Source: Pseudomonadota bacterium | GTDB taxonomy: Bacteria > Pseudomonadota > Alphaproteobacteria > Acetobacterales > Acetobacteraceae | Reading direction: 5' to 3' | Assembly (NCBI GenBank): GCA_021845985.1 | Contig: JAJZES010000039.1 | Span: 46,079-110,078, forward strand | Length of the DNA: 64,000 bases | In this document: positions 28,101-34,962 of the stretch, one piece after another | Position numbering within the stretch: position 1 is the stretch's first letter | Layout: the number at the start of each line of letters is the position of its first letter | Translations under genes and position numbers: made by a program | The notes under the pieces: model-generated | Database searches by the model: none | What the model was told of the DNA's origin: nothing | What the model saw: the letters and a program-made list of their open reading frames with translations, nothing else

Positions 28101-28249
28101 CCGGAAATCTGAAGGCCCGGGATGCCGAAAAGGACGATCCGTTCAAGTATGTAAACGCCGGCGTGACGAGATTTCGCGAGGAGCGCGCCCGAAAGGTGTT
28201 CGTCGATCCCGCCGGCCGGGTCCGCGACCCCGGCCCGCTCAAATGGTGA
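25106..28249 (+). CDS. cas9: Cas9 endonuclease, type II-C
   Basis: A 1047-residue RNA-guided DNA nuclease, short as is usual for type II-C. RuvC-I is MTYRLALDIGANSIGW (D8). An arginine-rich bridge helix (RRAARQMRRRRDRYLQRR) spans residues 56-73. RuvC-II is AQVVVEVLRELAQS (E508). HNH is VEEDHILPYAVTLDD with D591, H592, N606 and REANRRKG (N615). RuvC-III is RNDHRHHAIDALTIG (H732, D735). All residues needed for cutting both strands are present. A roughly 300-residue C-terminal region would hold the wedge and PAM-interacting domains. ATG 25106 places RuvC-I at the N-terminus; a GTG at 25052 would add 18 residues and run into the anti-repeat side. cas1 starts 4 bp after the stop. No csn2 or cas4 is present, which supports type II-C. 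Confidence 0.97.
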   Translation: MTYRLALDIGANSIGWCLFTLDASEPPEPIGIRDIGVRVFPDGREAKTNASLAAARRAARQMRRRRDRYLQRRAALLNTLTRWGLMPAATAERAAVAALDPYVLRDVALTRRLEAFELGRAIFHLNQRRGFRSNRTIDRSNQDEKGKIKQGGENLAIQIARGNFATLGAWLAERHAKRAEVRARLRGTGMRAAYPFYPMRHMIEAEFDTIWTAQAAWNPALSAPMRAEIHRVLFSQRNLRKPLVGRCWLEPTQDRAPRALPSTQAFRIAQDLANLAIRRPGEPDQRPTDQQRALLFDLLMAGHDQSFGQMRKLLGLSRREPFNLESRARDGLKGSATATRLAGKKGPLRAVWTDLPLLEQDEIVRILLEAEGEEAVAAALARFAIPADAAAAAADMTLPDGHGSLSTKAITAILPHLLAGNTYDAAVQLAGYAHHSDDRDGVIRPCLPYYGEILGERLGTGSGKPEDSEERRFGRAPNPTVHVALNQLRIVVNTLIERYGPPAQVVVEVLRELAQSAHQRALVEKEQAENAKRRAGWVKQLEELRERPNGRNLAFMRLWHEQAEDPKDRVCPYTGRLISLELLFSGEVEEDHILPYAVTLDDSFANRVLVTREANRRKGRQTPHKAFGGSPEWPDIQARIKALPGNKAWRFAPGALEKWRGEHGDFLARHLTDSAYLARLARLYLRAVCDPDQVWVVPGRLTGMLRGVLGLNSATLLGKGGARKERNDHRHHAIDALTIGLIDRSLLQRVATAARRAEDSGRRLMEDVEPPWPGFVAEAAARVRGIVVSFRPDTAPAGQLHNATAYRQLIGAGKGEPNVAHRVPIQSLAGWSAEDVTTAVPDPDLRARILAALAADGKPAQAAALAQVAHDPDSAVRHIQVRERLDGTAAIKDRRTGRPYKLVKLDANHRVEIWRLPGEPGAPARPVMCVIALMQAAMDAELARLGRPVPDRRPHPAARLLMRLHKGDVVAFGNGAGRRLLRVIKYRSGQVTLATLHEAGNLKARDAEKDDPFKYVNAGVTRFREERARKVFVDPAGRVRDPGPLKW

Positions 28250-28253
28250 CGCC

Positions 28254-29261
28254 ATGTCCAGTCCGCTCGGCCGCATCGTCGAGATCGTGGAAACCGGCCG
28301 GCATCTGTCGAAGGAGCGCGGCTTCCTGGTGGTGAGCGCGGGCGCGCGGGAAGTTGGCCGCGTGCCATTGGATGATCTGGCGGCGGTGCTGGCGACGGCG
28401 CGCGGCACCTCGGTGTCCGTGGCGTTGCTCACGGCGCTGGCCGAGCGCGGATTGCCGTTCGTGGTGCCGGGCACGAACTTCGCGCCGGCGGCGCTGCTGT
28501 GGCCGCTGGCCGGGCACCACGCCGCCAGCCGGCGCATGGCAATGCAGATCGAGCGCACGCGGCCGATGGAAAAGCGGCTCTGGGCGCTGGTGGTGGCGGC
28601 GAAAATCCGCCGCCAGGGCTGGGCGCTGCAATGCGCCGGCCTGCCCGCCGGCGCGTTCGTTCGTCTCGCTCGTGCGGTGAAGGCGGGCGACCCGGACAAT
28701 CTGGAGGCGCAGGCGGCGCGGCGATATTGGACCCTGCTGTTCGGCGCCGCGTTCCGGCGCGATGCCGACGCGGCCGGCGCCAATGCGCTGCTCAATTACG
28801 GCTACGCGGTGTTGCGCGCGGCGGTGGCGCGGGCGATCTGCGCCGCCGGGCTGCATCCGGCACTCGGCATTTTCCATCGCCATCCCGAAAACCCGACGCC
28901 GCTGGCCGACGATCTGATGGAGCCGTTCCGCCCGATCGTCGATGCGGCGGTGCGGCGCTTGCTCGATGCAGGCGTCACCGAGGTCACGGTGGCGGCGAAG
29001 CGACAGCTTGCCGGGCTGCTGTGGCAGGATGAAGTGACCGCGGCGGGGCACAGCCCGCTGATGACGGCGCTGTTGCGCTGCGCCCAAAGCCTCGCCGACA
29101 GCTACCTGACCGGCGAGCCGGATTTGCAGTTTCCGCTGCTGCGATTGAGGGAGACCGCAGATGGCCGAACGCCTGAGCGGCTATCGGATCATGTGGCAAG
29201 TGCTGATGTTCGATCTTCCGGTGATGACGAAGCCGCAGCGCAAGGCGGCGACGGGGTTTAG
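28254..29261 (+). CDS. cas1: Cas1 integrase
   Basis: A 335-residue spacer-integration nuclease. The conserved catalytic residues are E151 in DNLEAQAARRYW, H208 in GIFHRHPEN and D220 in LADDLMEPFRP. It would form the Cas1-Cas2 complex that inserts new spacers; in type II Cas9 helps select PAM-bearing protospacers. The normal Cas1 fold ends around residue 303 (FPLLRLRET). The last 33 residues come from a 101-base overlap with cas2 in another frame and look unstructured. Translation is probably coupled to both neighbours. Confidence 0.95.
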   Translation: MSSPLGRIVEIVETGRHLSKERGFLVVSAGAREVGRVPLDDLAAVLATARGTSVSVALLTALAERGLPFVVPGTNFAPAALLWPLAGHHAASRRMAMQIERTRPMEKRLWALVVAAKIRRQGWALQCAGLPAGAFVRLARAVKAGDPDNLEAQAARRYWTLLFGAAFRRDADAAGANALLNYGYAVLRAAVARAICAAGLHPALGIFHRHPENPTPLADDLMEPFRPIVDAAVRRLLDAGVTEVTVAAKRQLAGLLWQDEVTAAGHSPLMTALLRCAQSLADSYLTGEPDLQFPLLRLRETADGRTPERLSDHVASADVRSSGDDEAAAQGGDGV

Positions 29262-29499
29262 GCAATGGCTGCTGGACGAGGGCTGGGAGATGAGCCAGTT
29301 CAGCGTCTATCTGCGCTGGTGCGTCGGCAAGGAACAGGCGGACGTGCGCACGCGCGCGGTGGCCCGCAAAGTCCCGGCGGAGGGCAAGGTGCATGTGCTG
29401 AACGTGACCGACCGGCAGTTCGCGGCGATGGCGGTTTTCCGCGGCAAGACGCGCGAGCGGCCGGGCCGGGGGCAGCCGGACCAGTTGACGCTGTTCTGA
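29161..29499 (+). CDS. cas2: Cas2
   Basis: A 112-residue protein with the Cas2 ferredoxin-like start YRIMWQVLMFDLPVMTKPQR (conserved Asp at the end of strand 1), QFSVYLRWCVGKEQAD and VHVLNVTDRQFAAM. It is the structural partner of Cas1 in spacer capture. The ATG at 29161 lies 101 bases inside the cas1 reading frame. It ends 20 bases before the hairpin that borders the CRISPR array, so it is the last gene of the cas9-cas1-cas2 operon. Confidence 0.94.
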   Translation: MAERLSGYRIMWQVLMFDLPVMTKPQRKAATGFRQWLLDEGWEMSQFSVYLRWCVGKEQADVRTRAVARKVPAEGKVHVLNVTDRQFAAMAVFRGKTRERPGRGQPDQLTLF

Positions 29500-29519
29500 T
29501 GCAGCCGCTTTCGGCAGCC

Positions 29520-29567
29520 CCGATCGGCGCTAATCTGTCACGTATTCAACAGATTAGCGCCGATCGG
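29520..29567. terminator. 19-bp perfect hairpin at the cas2/array boundary
   Basis: Two perfectly complementary 19-base arms (29520-29538 and 29549-29567) flank the 10-base loop CACGTATTCA; the last base of the right arm is the first base of repeat 1. No T-run follows on either side. Positioned between plus-strand cas2 and an array probably transcribed on the minus strand, it can serve as a terminator or insulator for two convergent transcripts. It might instead be a boundary element for the array. Confidence 0.6.
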
Positions 29568-30787
29568 TTATAGCCGATGGGGGAATGCGGGCCAACCGCA
29601 ACTATTCCGGCATTCAAGGCTCGCTTGCCGTGGTTATAGCCGATGGGGGAATGCGGGCCAACCGCAACGGATGCGCTGTTCCGCCGGATCGGCCGGCGGT
29701 TATAGCCGATGGGGGAATGCGGGCCAACCGCAACCTTGCCGGGCTTCGGCGCGACATGTTCACGGTTATAGCCGATGGGGGAATGCGGGCCAACCGCAAC
29801 TCGCGCGCCTGTTCGCGTGGTGCGCGTTGCGTTATAGCCGATGGGGGAATGCGGGCCAACCGCAACTTTTCGGCGTTCAACCAGCTCAGCAACATCGTTA
29901 TAGCCGATGGGGGAATGCGGGCCAACCGCAACTCACCATCCTGTCATATTGGCGACGCGAAAGTTATAGCCGATGGGGGAATGCGGGCCAACCGCAACTC
30001 CCTGCGGAAGCAGGCGAAGGCGTCTATCGTTATAGCCGATGGGGGAATGCGGGCCAACCGCAACGTACCAGTCACTCTGACACCCGCCAAGGGTGTTATA
30101 GCCGATGGGGGAATGCGGGCCAACCGCAACCTTGCGCAGCAAGACTCGCGTGGTGCGTGCGTTATAGCCGATGGGGGAATGCGGGCCAACCGCAACGGCT
30201 TGACCACCTGCACGATCGACAGTGTGGTTATAGCCGATGGGGGAATGCGGGCCAACCGCAACTAGCCCGCGACGCTGGCGCCGGTGACCGGGGTTATAGC
30301 CGATGGGGGAATGCGGGCCAACCGCAACTCTGCGAGCGACGGGCAGCCAGGGAAAGACGTTATAGCCGATGGGGGAATGCGGGCCAACCGCAACCGGGTC
30401 ACGCACGGCGACGCCGCCGGCGGGGTTATAGCCGATGGGGGAATGCGGGCCAACCGCAACAGCGGCGTGCGTGATGCGCTCATAGGCCGAGTTATAGCCG
30501 ATGGGGGAATGCGGGCCAACCGCAACTACCTAATCGTTCACGTTCCCCCGCGCAATGTTATAGCCGATGGGGGAATGCGGGCCAACCGCAACACCGGCCC
30601 CGTGCTCATGGCCAGCGCGGCGTTATAGCCGATGGGGGAATGCGGGCCAACCGCAACACGTGCCAGCCGAGGATGTGTCGCCGGTGGTTATAGCCGATGG
30701 GGGAATGCGGGCCAACCGCAACACTACGCGCGGCTGGCGCCCGGCACCTACGTTATAGCCGATGGGGGAATGCGGGCCAACCGCAAG
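29567..30787 (-). CRISPR. Type II-C CRISPR array, 19 repeats and 18 spacers
   Basis: Nineteen 36-bp repeats (plus strand GTTATAGCCGATGGGGGAAT...CGCAAC) start at 29567 and recur every 66 bases to 30557, then every 65 bases at 30622, 30687 and 30752. The first 15 spacers are 30 nt and the last three are 29 nt. Eighteen repeats are identical; the last, at 30752-30787, has G in place of the final C. No two spacers are the same. I assign the minus strand because the anti-repeat forms a canonical lower stem only in that direction, and because each repeat then ends in TATAAC with TTGGCC 17 bases before it. The array lies 67 bases after cas2 and 52 bases from the next gene. Confidence 0.97.
29633..29661 (-). 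promoter_or_regulatory. Repeat-embedded promoter-like element (representative copy, repeat 2)
   Basis: Read on the minus strand, the repeat contains TTGGCC, a 17-base spacer and TATAAC as its last six bases, close to the -35/-10 consensus (4/6 and 5/6 matches). The same element recurs in all 19 repeats. A start about 6-7 bases downstream would fall in the next spacer and leave about 24 nt of guide, the geometry described for Neisseria type II-C crRNAs. Seen in sequence; activity is inferred. Confidence 0.55.
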
Positions 30788-30839
30788 CTGAGTACACTGA
30801 GTACAGGGGACTCGCCGCGACTCGAAACGGCCGGCCGGT
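30788..30839. other. Short non-coding flank of the CRISPR array (no obvious leader)
   Basis: Only 52 bases separate the last repeat from the end of the ABC exporter gene. They contain a short tandem repeat (TGAGTACAC TGAGTACAG) and GC-rich sequence, but no AT-rich leader and no convincing promoter on either strand. Confidence 0.6.
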
Positions 30840-32588
30840 TCAGGCCAGCGTCTGGGTGCGCACCAGCCGGGCATACAGGCCCTCGCCGGCCATCAGTTCG
30901 CCGTGCCGGCCCTGCTCCACCGCCCGGCCCTCGGCCAGCGTCACCACCAGATCGGCGTCGCGCACCGTGGACAGCCGGTGCGCGACGACGATCGTGGTCC
31001 GCCCGCGCCGCAGCACCGCCAGCGCTTCCTGCACCGCCGCCTCGCTTTCCGTGTCCAGCGCGCTGGTCGCCTCGTCCAGCAGCAGGATGCGCGGGTTGCG
31101 CAGCAACGCCCGGGCAATCGCCACCCGCTGGCGCTGGCCGCCCGACAGGCGCCCGCCGCCCGGCCCGAGCGGGGTGGCAAAGCCAAGCGGCAGCGCCGCG
31201 ATGAACTCCGCCGCCGCCGCCGCCCGCGCCGCCGCCATCACCTCCGCCTCGGTCGCGCCCGGCCGGCCGAGCGCGATATTGGCGCCGACCGTGTCGTCGA
31301 ACAGCAGCGTATCCTGCCCGACATAGGCGATGGCGTCGCGCAGGCTGGACAGCGACACGTCGCGCACATCGGCGCCATCGACCAGCACCCGCCCGCCGGT
31401 CGCCTCATGCAGCCGCGGGATCAGCGCCAGCGCGGTCGATTTGCCCGCCCCGGACGGCCCGACCAGCGCCAGCGTGGTGCCCGGCTCGGCGACGAACGAC
31501 AACCCGTCCAGCCCCACCCGCCCGTCCGGGTAGCGAAAGCAGACCGCATCGAACACCACCCGCCCGCGCCCCGCCGGCAGCGACGCCGCGCCCGGCCGGT
31601 CGATGATGCGCGGCGCCTCATCGAGCACGCCGAAAATGCGCACCAGACCGGCCAGCCCCTCCTGCACCGCCGCATTGAGGCTGCCGAGCGCGCGCAGCGG
31701 CTGCGCCGCCAGCAGCAGGGCGGTGACGAAGCCGGTGAAATTGCCCAGCGTGCTGTCGCCGCGCGCCGCCCGCCAGCCGGCAAAGCCGAGCACCAGCGCC
31801 ACCGCGACGCCGCCGAGCACCTCCAGCAGCGGGTCGATGCGGCTGCGGCTGCGCACCAGCCGCATCAGCTCGCCATAAAGACTGCCGAACGCCGCCTCGG
31901 CGCGCGCGCTCTCCGCCGCCTCCAGCCGATAGGCGCGCACCGTGCGCGCCTGCATGAAACTCTCGGTCAGGATTGAGGCGGTCTCGCCGACGCGCACCTG
32001 CATGTCGCCGGAGACGCGGCGCAGGCGGCGGCCGATGCGCTGGATCGGCAGCGCCGCGATCGGATAGAGCGCCGCCGCGATCAGGAACAGCGGCCAGTCG
32101 AGATACAGCATCGAGCCGATCAGCCCGACGATCTTGACCGCGTCGCCGGCGCCGTTGACGGCGCGGCTGAGCGCATCGCGCACCGTCGCGGTGTCGGCGG
32201 TGAAGCGCGCCGCCAGCGCCGCCGGCGCCTCGCGCTCCACCCGCGCCAGATCGGCGCGCGCCAGATGGCCGAACATGCGCGTCTGCAGGCCGCGCACGAT
32301 CAGCAGCACCGAGCGCTGGATCAGCACGCTCTGGCCGTATTGCGTCATCGCCTTGAAGGTGGTGACGATGACCACGATCACCGGCACCTGATAGAGAATG
32401 CGCGGATCGCGGCGCTGGAACATCTCGATGGCGCGGTCGATGACCACCGGGTAGAGCGCCTGGGTCGCCGCGGTCGCGGCGGTGAGCAGCAGGATGACCA
32501 GCAGCGAGCCGCCCTGCGCCCGGATATGCTCGCGCCACAGACGAAGCAGGAGGCGCCTGGTGGCGGGGGAAGACGCATCTTCGGGCAT
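30840..32588 (-). CDS. MsbA-like ABC exporter (fused membrane and ATPase domains)
   Basis: A 582-residue half-transporter: six hydrophobic helices over the first 310 residues and a C-terminal ATPase with Walker A GPSGAGKSTALALI, Q-loop YVGQDTLLFDDTV, signature LSGGQRQRVAIARALL, Walker B ILLLDEATSALD and H-loop VVAHRLSTV. Such homodimers flip lipids or export hydrophobic compounds. Its start codon ATG (32588-32586) overlaps, on the opposite strand, the ATG of a GT9 glycosyltransferase, which suggests a lipid A/LPS or glycolipid context. It reads towards the CRISPR array, 52 bases away. Substrate not certain. Confidence 0.88.
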   Translation of the reverse strand: MPEDASSPATRRLLLRLWREHIRAQGGSLLVILLLTAATAATQALYPVVIDRAIEMFQRRDPRILYQVPVIVVIVTTFKAMTQYGQSVLIQRSVLLIVRGLQTRMFGHLARADLARVEREAPAALAARFTADTATVRDALSRAVNGAGDAVKIVGLIGSMLYLDWPLFLIAAALYPIAALPIQRIGRRLRRVSGDMQVRVGETASILTESFMQARTVRAYRLEAAESARAEAAFGSLYGELMRLVRSRSRIDPLLEVLGGVAVALVLGFAGWRAARGDSTLGNFTGFVTALLLAAQPLRALGSLNAAVQEGLAGLVRIFGVLDEAPRIIDRPGAASLPAGRGRVVFDAVCFRYPDGRVGLDGLSFVAEPGTTLALVGPSGAGKSTALALIPRLHEATGGRVLVDGADVRDVSLSSLRDAIAYVGQDTLLFDDTVGANIALGRPGATEAEVMAAARAAAAAEFIAALPLGFATPLGPGGGRLSGGQRQRVAIARALLRNPRILLLDEATSALDTESEAAVQEALAVLRRGRTTIVVAHRLSTVRDADLVVTLAEGRAVEQGRHGELMAGEGLYARLVRTQTLA

Positions 32589-33579
32589 GGGGCGCGGCTC
32601 TAGCAGCCGCCACCGCTGCCCGCCAGTTCCGTCGCGGGTGGCCGCCTATGTCGATCTGGACCTGGTCGGCGACGGGTTGATCAAGCTGCCGTTCGTGCGC
32701 GCCCTGCGCCACGCCTGCCCCGCCGCCGAGATCACCTGGATCGCCGGGCGCGGCGCCAGCGCCTATGCCGGCGTGCTGGCCCCGCTGATGCCGGGCCTGC
32801 TCGACCGGGTGGTGGAGCGCTGCGGCGTCGGCGGCGGGTTGCGCGCCGCCATCGGGCCGCCGCGGCTCGATCTGCTGATCGACACCCAAAGCCATGTCGG
32901 CACCACGCTGGCGTTGCGCGCCCTGCTGCCGCGCCGCTTCGTCAGCGCCGCCGCCGGCTACTGGCTGTCCGGCGTGCGGCCCGGGCGCGGCTACCGCAAG
33001 CCGCGGCGGCTGATCCGCCGGCTGCTCGATCTGGTCGAACTGGCGACCGGCGCGCCGGCGGTGGTCGATGGCGCGCTGCGCCTGCCCGAGGCGACGCGGG
33101 CTCGCGCCGCCGCCCTGCTGCCGGCGGGACCGTGCTACGTGGCGCAGGCGGTCGGCGCCGGCGGGCGGCACAAGGCATGGCCGGCCGAGCGCCATATCGA
33201 GCTGGCCCGGGCGCTGGCCGGGCGCGGCATCGTCCCGGTGATGATCCTCGGCCCGGCCGAGGCCGATCTGGCGGCGCCGCTCGCCGCTGCGCTGCCGATG
33301 GCGCGCTTCCCGCTGCGCGACCTGCCGCCCGATCCGGCGCTGACCATCGCGCTTGGCGCCGGCTGCGCCGCCGCGGTCGCCGCCGATTGCGGCGCGGGAC
33401 ACATGCTGGCCGCCGCCGGCGTGCCGATGGTCTCGCTGTTCGGCCCGACCGACCCGGACAAGCTCGCGCCCTGGGCGACGCGGCTGACCATCCTGCGGGC
33501 GCAGGATTTCGGCGGCGGCGGGATGGCGGCGATCCCGCTGGCGGCGGTGCTGGCGGCGGTCGCGCAAACGATCCTATGA
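32587..33579 (+). CDS. Glycosyltransferase family 9 (heptosyltransferase-like)
   Basis: A 330-residue GT9 protein. The N-terminal AAYVDLDLVGDGLIKLPFVRALR is the GDxL motif region; the C-terminal sugar-nucleotide site includes VAADCGAGHMLAAAGVPMVSLFGPTDPDKLAPW, typical of ADP-heptose LPS heptosyltransferases. The ATG at 32587 forms a CATG shared with the divergent exporter start; a GTG at 32638, directly before the first strand, is an equally plausible start. It would add a heptose or related sugar to LPS core. Its stop overlaps the start of a truncated binding-protein gene. Confidence 0.82.
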   Translation: MGRGSSSRHRCPPVPSRVAAYVDLDLVGDGLIKLPFVRALRHACPAAEITWIAGRGASAYAGVLAPLMPGLLDRVVERCGVGGGLRAAIGPPRLDLLIDTQSHVGTTLALRALLPRRFVSAAAGYWLSGVRPGRGYRKPRRLIRRLLDLVELATGAPAVVDGALRLPEATRARAAALLPAGPCYVAQAVGAGGRHKAWPAERHIELARALAGRGIVPVMILGPAEADLAAPLAAALPMARFPLRDLPPDPALTIALGAGCAAAVAADCGAGHMLAAAGVPMVSLFGPTDPDKLAPWATRLTILRAQDFGGGGMAAIPLAAVLAAVAQTIL

Positions 33580-33839
33580 TGCACCGCCGCATGAACGGGA
33601 TCGAGATGCCGCCCGCCCTGACCCGCCGCGCCCTGCTCGGCAGCGCCCTCACCACGCCCATGCTGGCCGCCCCCATGCTGGCCGCACCCGCCATCGCCGC
33701 CGACGCGCCAGTGCGCATCGGCGTGCTGGTGGACGAAAGCGGCCCCTATCACGACATCGGCGGCCCCGGCTCGGCCGAGGCGGCGCGCATGGCGGCGGAG
33801 GATTTCGGCGGCTCGGTGCTCGGCCGGCCAATCGAAATC
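33576..33839 (+). pseudogene. 5' fragment of an ABC substrate-binding protein gene, cut by an IS element
   Basis: About 88 codons remain of a LivK/amide-type binding protein: a Tat-like leader (TRRALLGSALTTPMLAAP), then PVRIGVLVDESGPYHDIGGPG, AARMAAEDFGGSVLGRPIEIA, the normal N-terminal lobe start. The family is normally about 400 residues. The reading frame runs into the left end of the IS1595-type element and stops shortly after. The missing three quarters are not found on the far side of the IS, so the rest was deleted. The first ATG (33576) overlaps the GT9 stop. Confidence 0.8.
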
Positions 33840-34919
33840 GCTCTTATGTCGTTCTCTGTTGATAGGGGCCTAACCCTGCGGCTCCCATGATCCAGGTGGT
33901 GCGGTCTGATGTGGCACCGAGGGCTTCGATGGTTCTGCGCCAACTCAGGTAGCTCGGCAGGTTCTTGGTGGCGACGCCGTGAAAGCGCCGCATCCATTCC
34001 TTGAGTCGGCCGTGGCAGGCATTGACGTTGTTGATGTGAAGCTCCGGCGCCTGGGGCTTTGGCAGGCCAGGAGCGGCCAACACATGGCACCTGATCCCGG
34101 CGCGCCGTGCAAGCGCGGTGATCGCCGTCCCTCCGTCGCAGCACAACTCTGCCGGCCGGCTCATGACATTGTGCAGAGCCACCGTGATGCTGGCAGCGTC
34201 GAGGCGTGCCAGCACGGCATCGGTGGTGGCGCCGCTGCGGTCGCGCGCGACGATGACCGGGATCTGTTCTGCCGAGAGCCCGCGCTTGAGCGCCTTGCCG
34301 CCGCGCTTGCGCGCGGGCCTCGGCAGGGCGCGGCGTTTGCCCTTGAAGGATTCCAGGATGAACGTCTCGTCGGCCTCGACGAGGCCGGTCAGGCGCGGCG
34401 GTTTGTCGAGCGTGAGTGCCGACAGGAACCGATGCCGCCAGCGGAACGCGGTGGTATAGGCCACTTTGCAGCGCCCTGCGGCTTGCGCCACCGTCGCGCC
34501 GACGATCAACGCTTGTGCCTGATCCGGCCAGCGATCCTGGTGGTGCAGCGGTAGCGCGGCTTGCCGCTGGCGTTGCCCCAGGGATGAATGTCATCTCTGC
34601 CGCAATGCGGACAGCCGAAGCTCGCAATGCGACTGCGCCCGACCTGCGACAGCAGGCCCCGGTCAACGTCGGACGCAACCGTCGTGACGCCCGACGGCGC
34701 AGCCACGGCTTCACCCGGCACCGCGGGCGCAGCGGCCGAAGCCTCCATCGGATCAGCCGCCCCGGCCAACCCCAGTTCCCGCATTGCCCGGCGCCGCTGT
34801 GACGCACTCAGCCGCCCAATACCGGCAAGCCAATCCGCAAACGCCCCCGTGTCCATGTCAGGCTTCCCCCGCCGAACGCCCAACCCTCCCATCGATCAAC
34901 AGAGATTGCTATAAAAGCC
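33840..34919. mobile_element. IS1595-family insertion sequence (decayed)
   Basis: The element is bounded by imperfect inverted repeats: GCTCTTATGTCG...TGTTGAT on the left (33840-33863) and the reverse complement GCTTTTATAGCA...TGTTGAT on the right (34895-34919), matching at 19 of 24 positions. It contains one minus-strand transposase of the ISXO2/IS1595 type, now in two frames. I see no matching 8-bp target duplication at the ends. The left flank is an interrupted gene and the right flank is unrelated, so the site has been rearranged after or during insertion. Exact outer ends are uncertain by a few bases. Confidence 0.75.
33844..34892 (-). pseudogene. IS1595-family transposase, disrupted
   Basis: The N-terminal part (34892-34506) has the helical start DTGAFADWLAGIGRLSASQRRR and half a zinc ribbon (FGCPHCGRDDIHPWG, RYRC). 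The C-terminal part (34509-33844) has AYTTAFRWRHRFLSAL, the DDE/N-type active site (LVEADETFI, LCCDGGTAI, HINNVNACHGRLKEWM) and NLPSYLSWRR. At the join, the expected segment between the zinc ribbon and LHHQDRWPDQAQALI (normally a CGRTFNALTGTPL-like stretch) is absent and the frame changes. A short internal deletion has therefore probably inactivated the gene. Confidence 0.75.
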
Positions 34920-34962
34920 AAAAAAGTCGTTGCCGGGTCCCTTTTGGTCAGCCGGTGCCATT

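Noticed and set aside
29585-30758. Long ORFs across the CRISPR array on both strands (for example 226 and 267 aa)
   Set aside because: They encode only the repeated unit (ADGGMRANRN, YSRWGNAGQPQ and so on). The 66-base period is a multiple of three, so the frame stays open by chance.
33749-34807. 352-aa minus-strand ORF across the IS as the intact transposase
   Set aside because: Its frame does not contain the zinc ribbon or the DDE motifs, which are in the two other frames.
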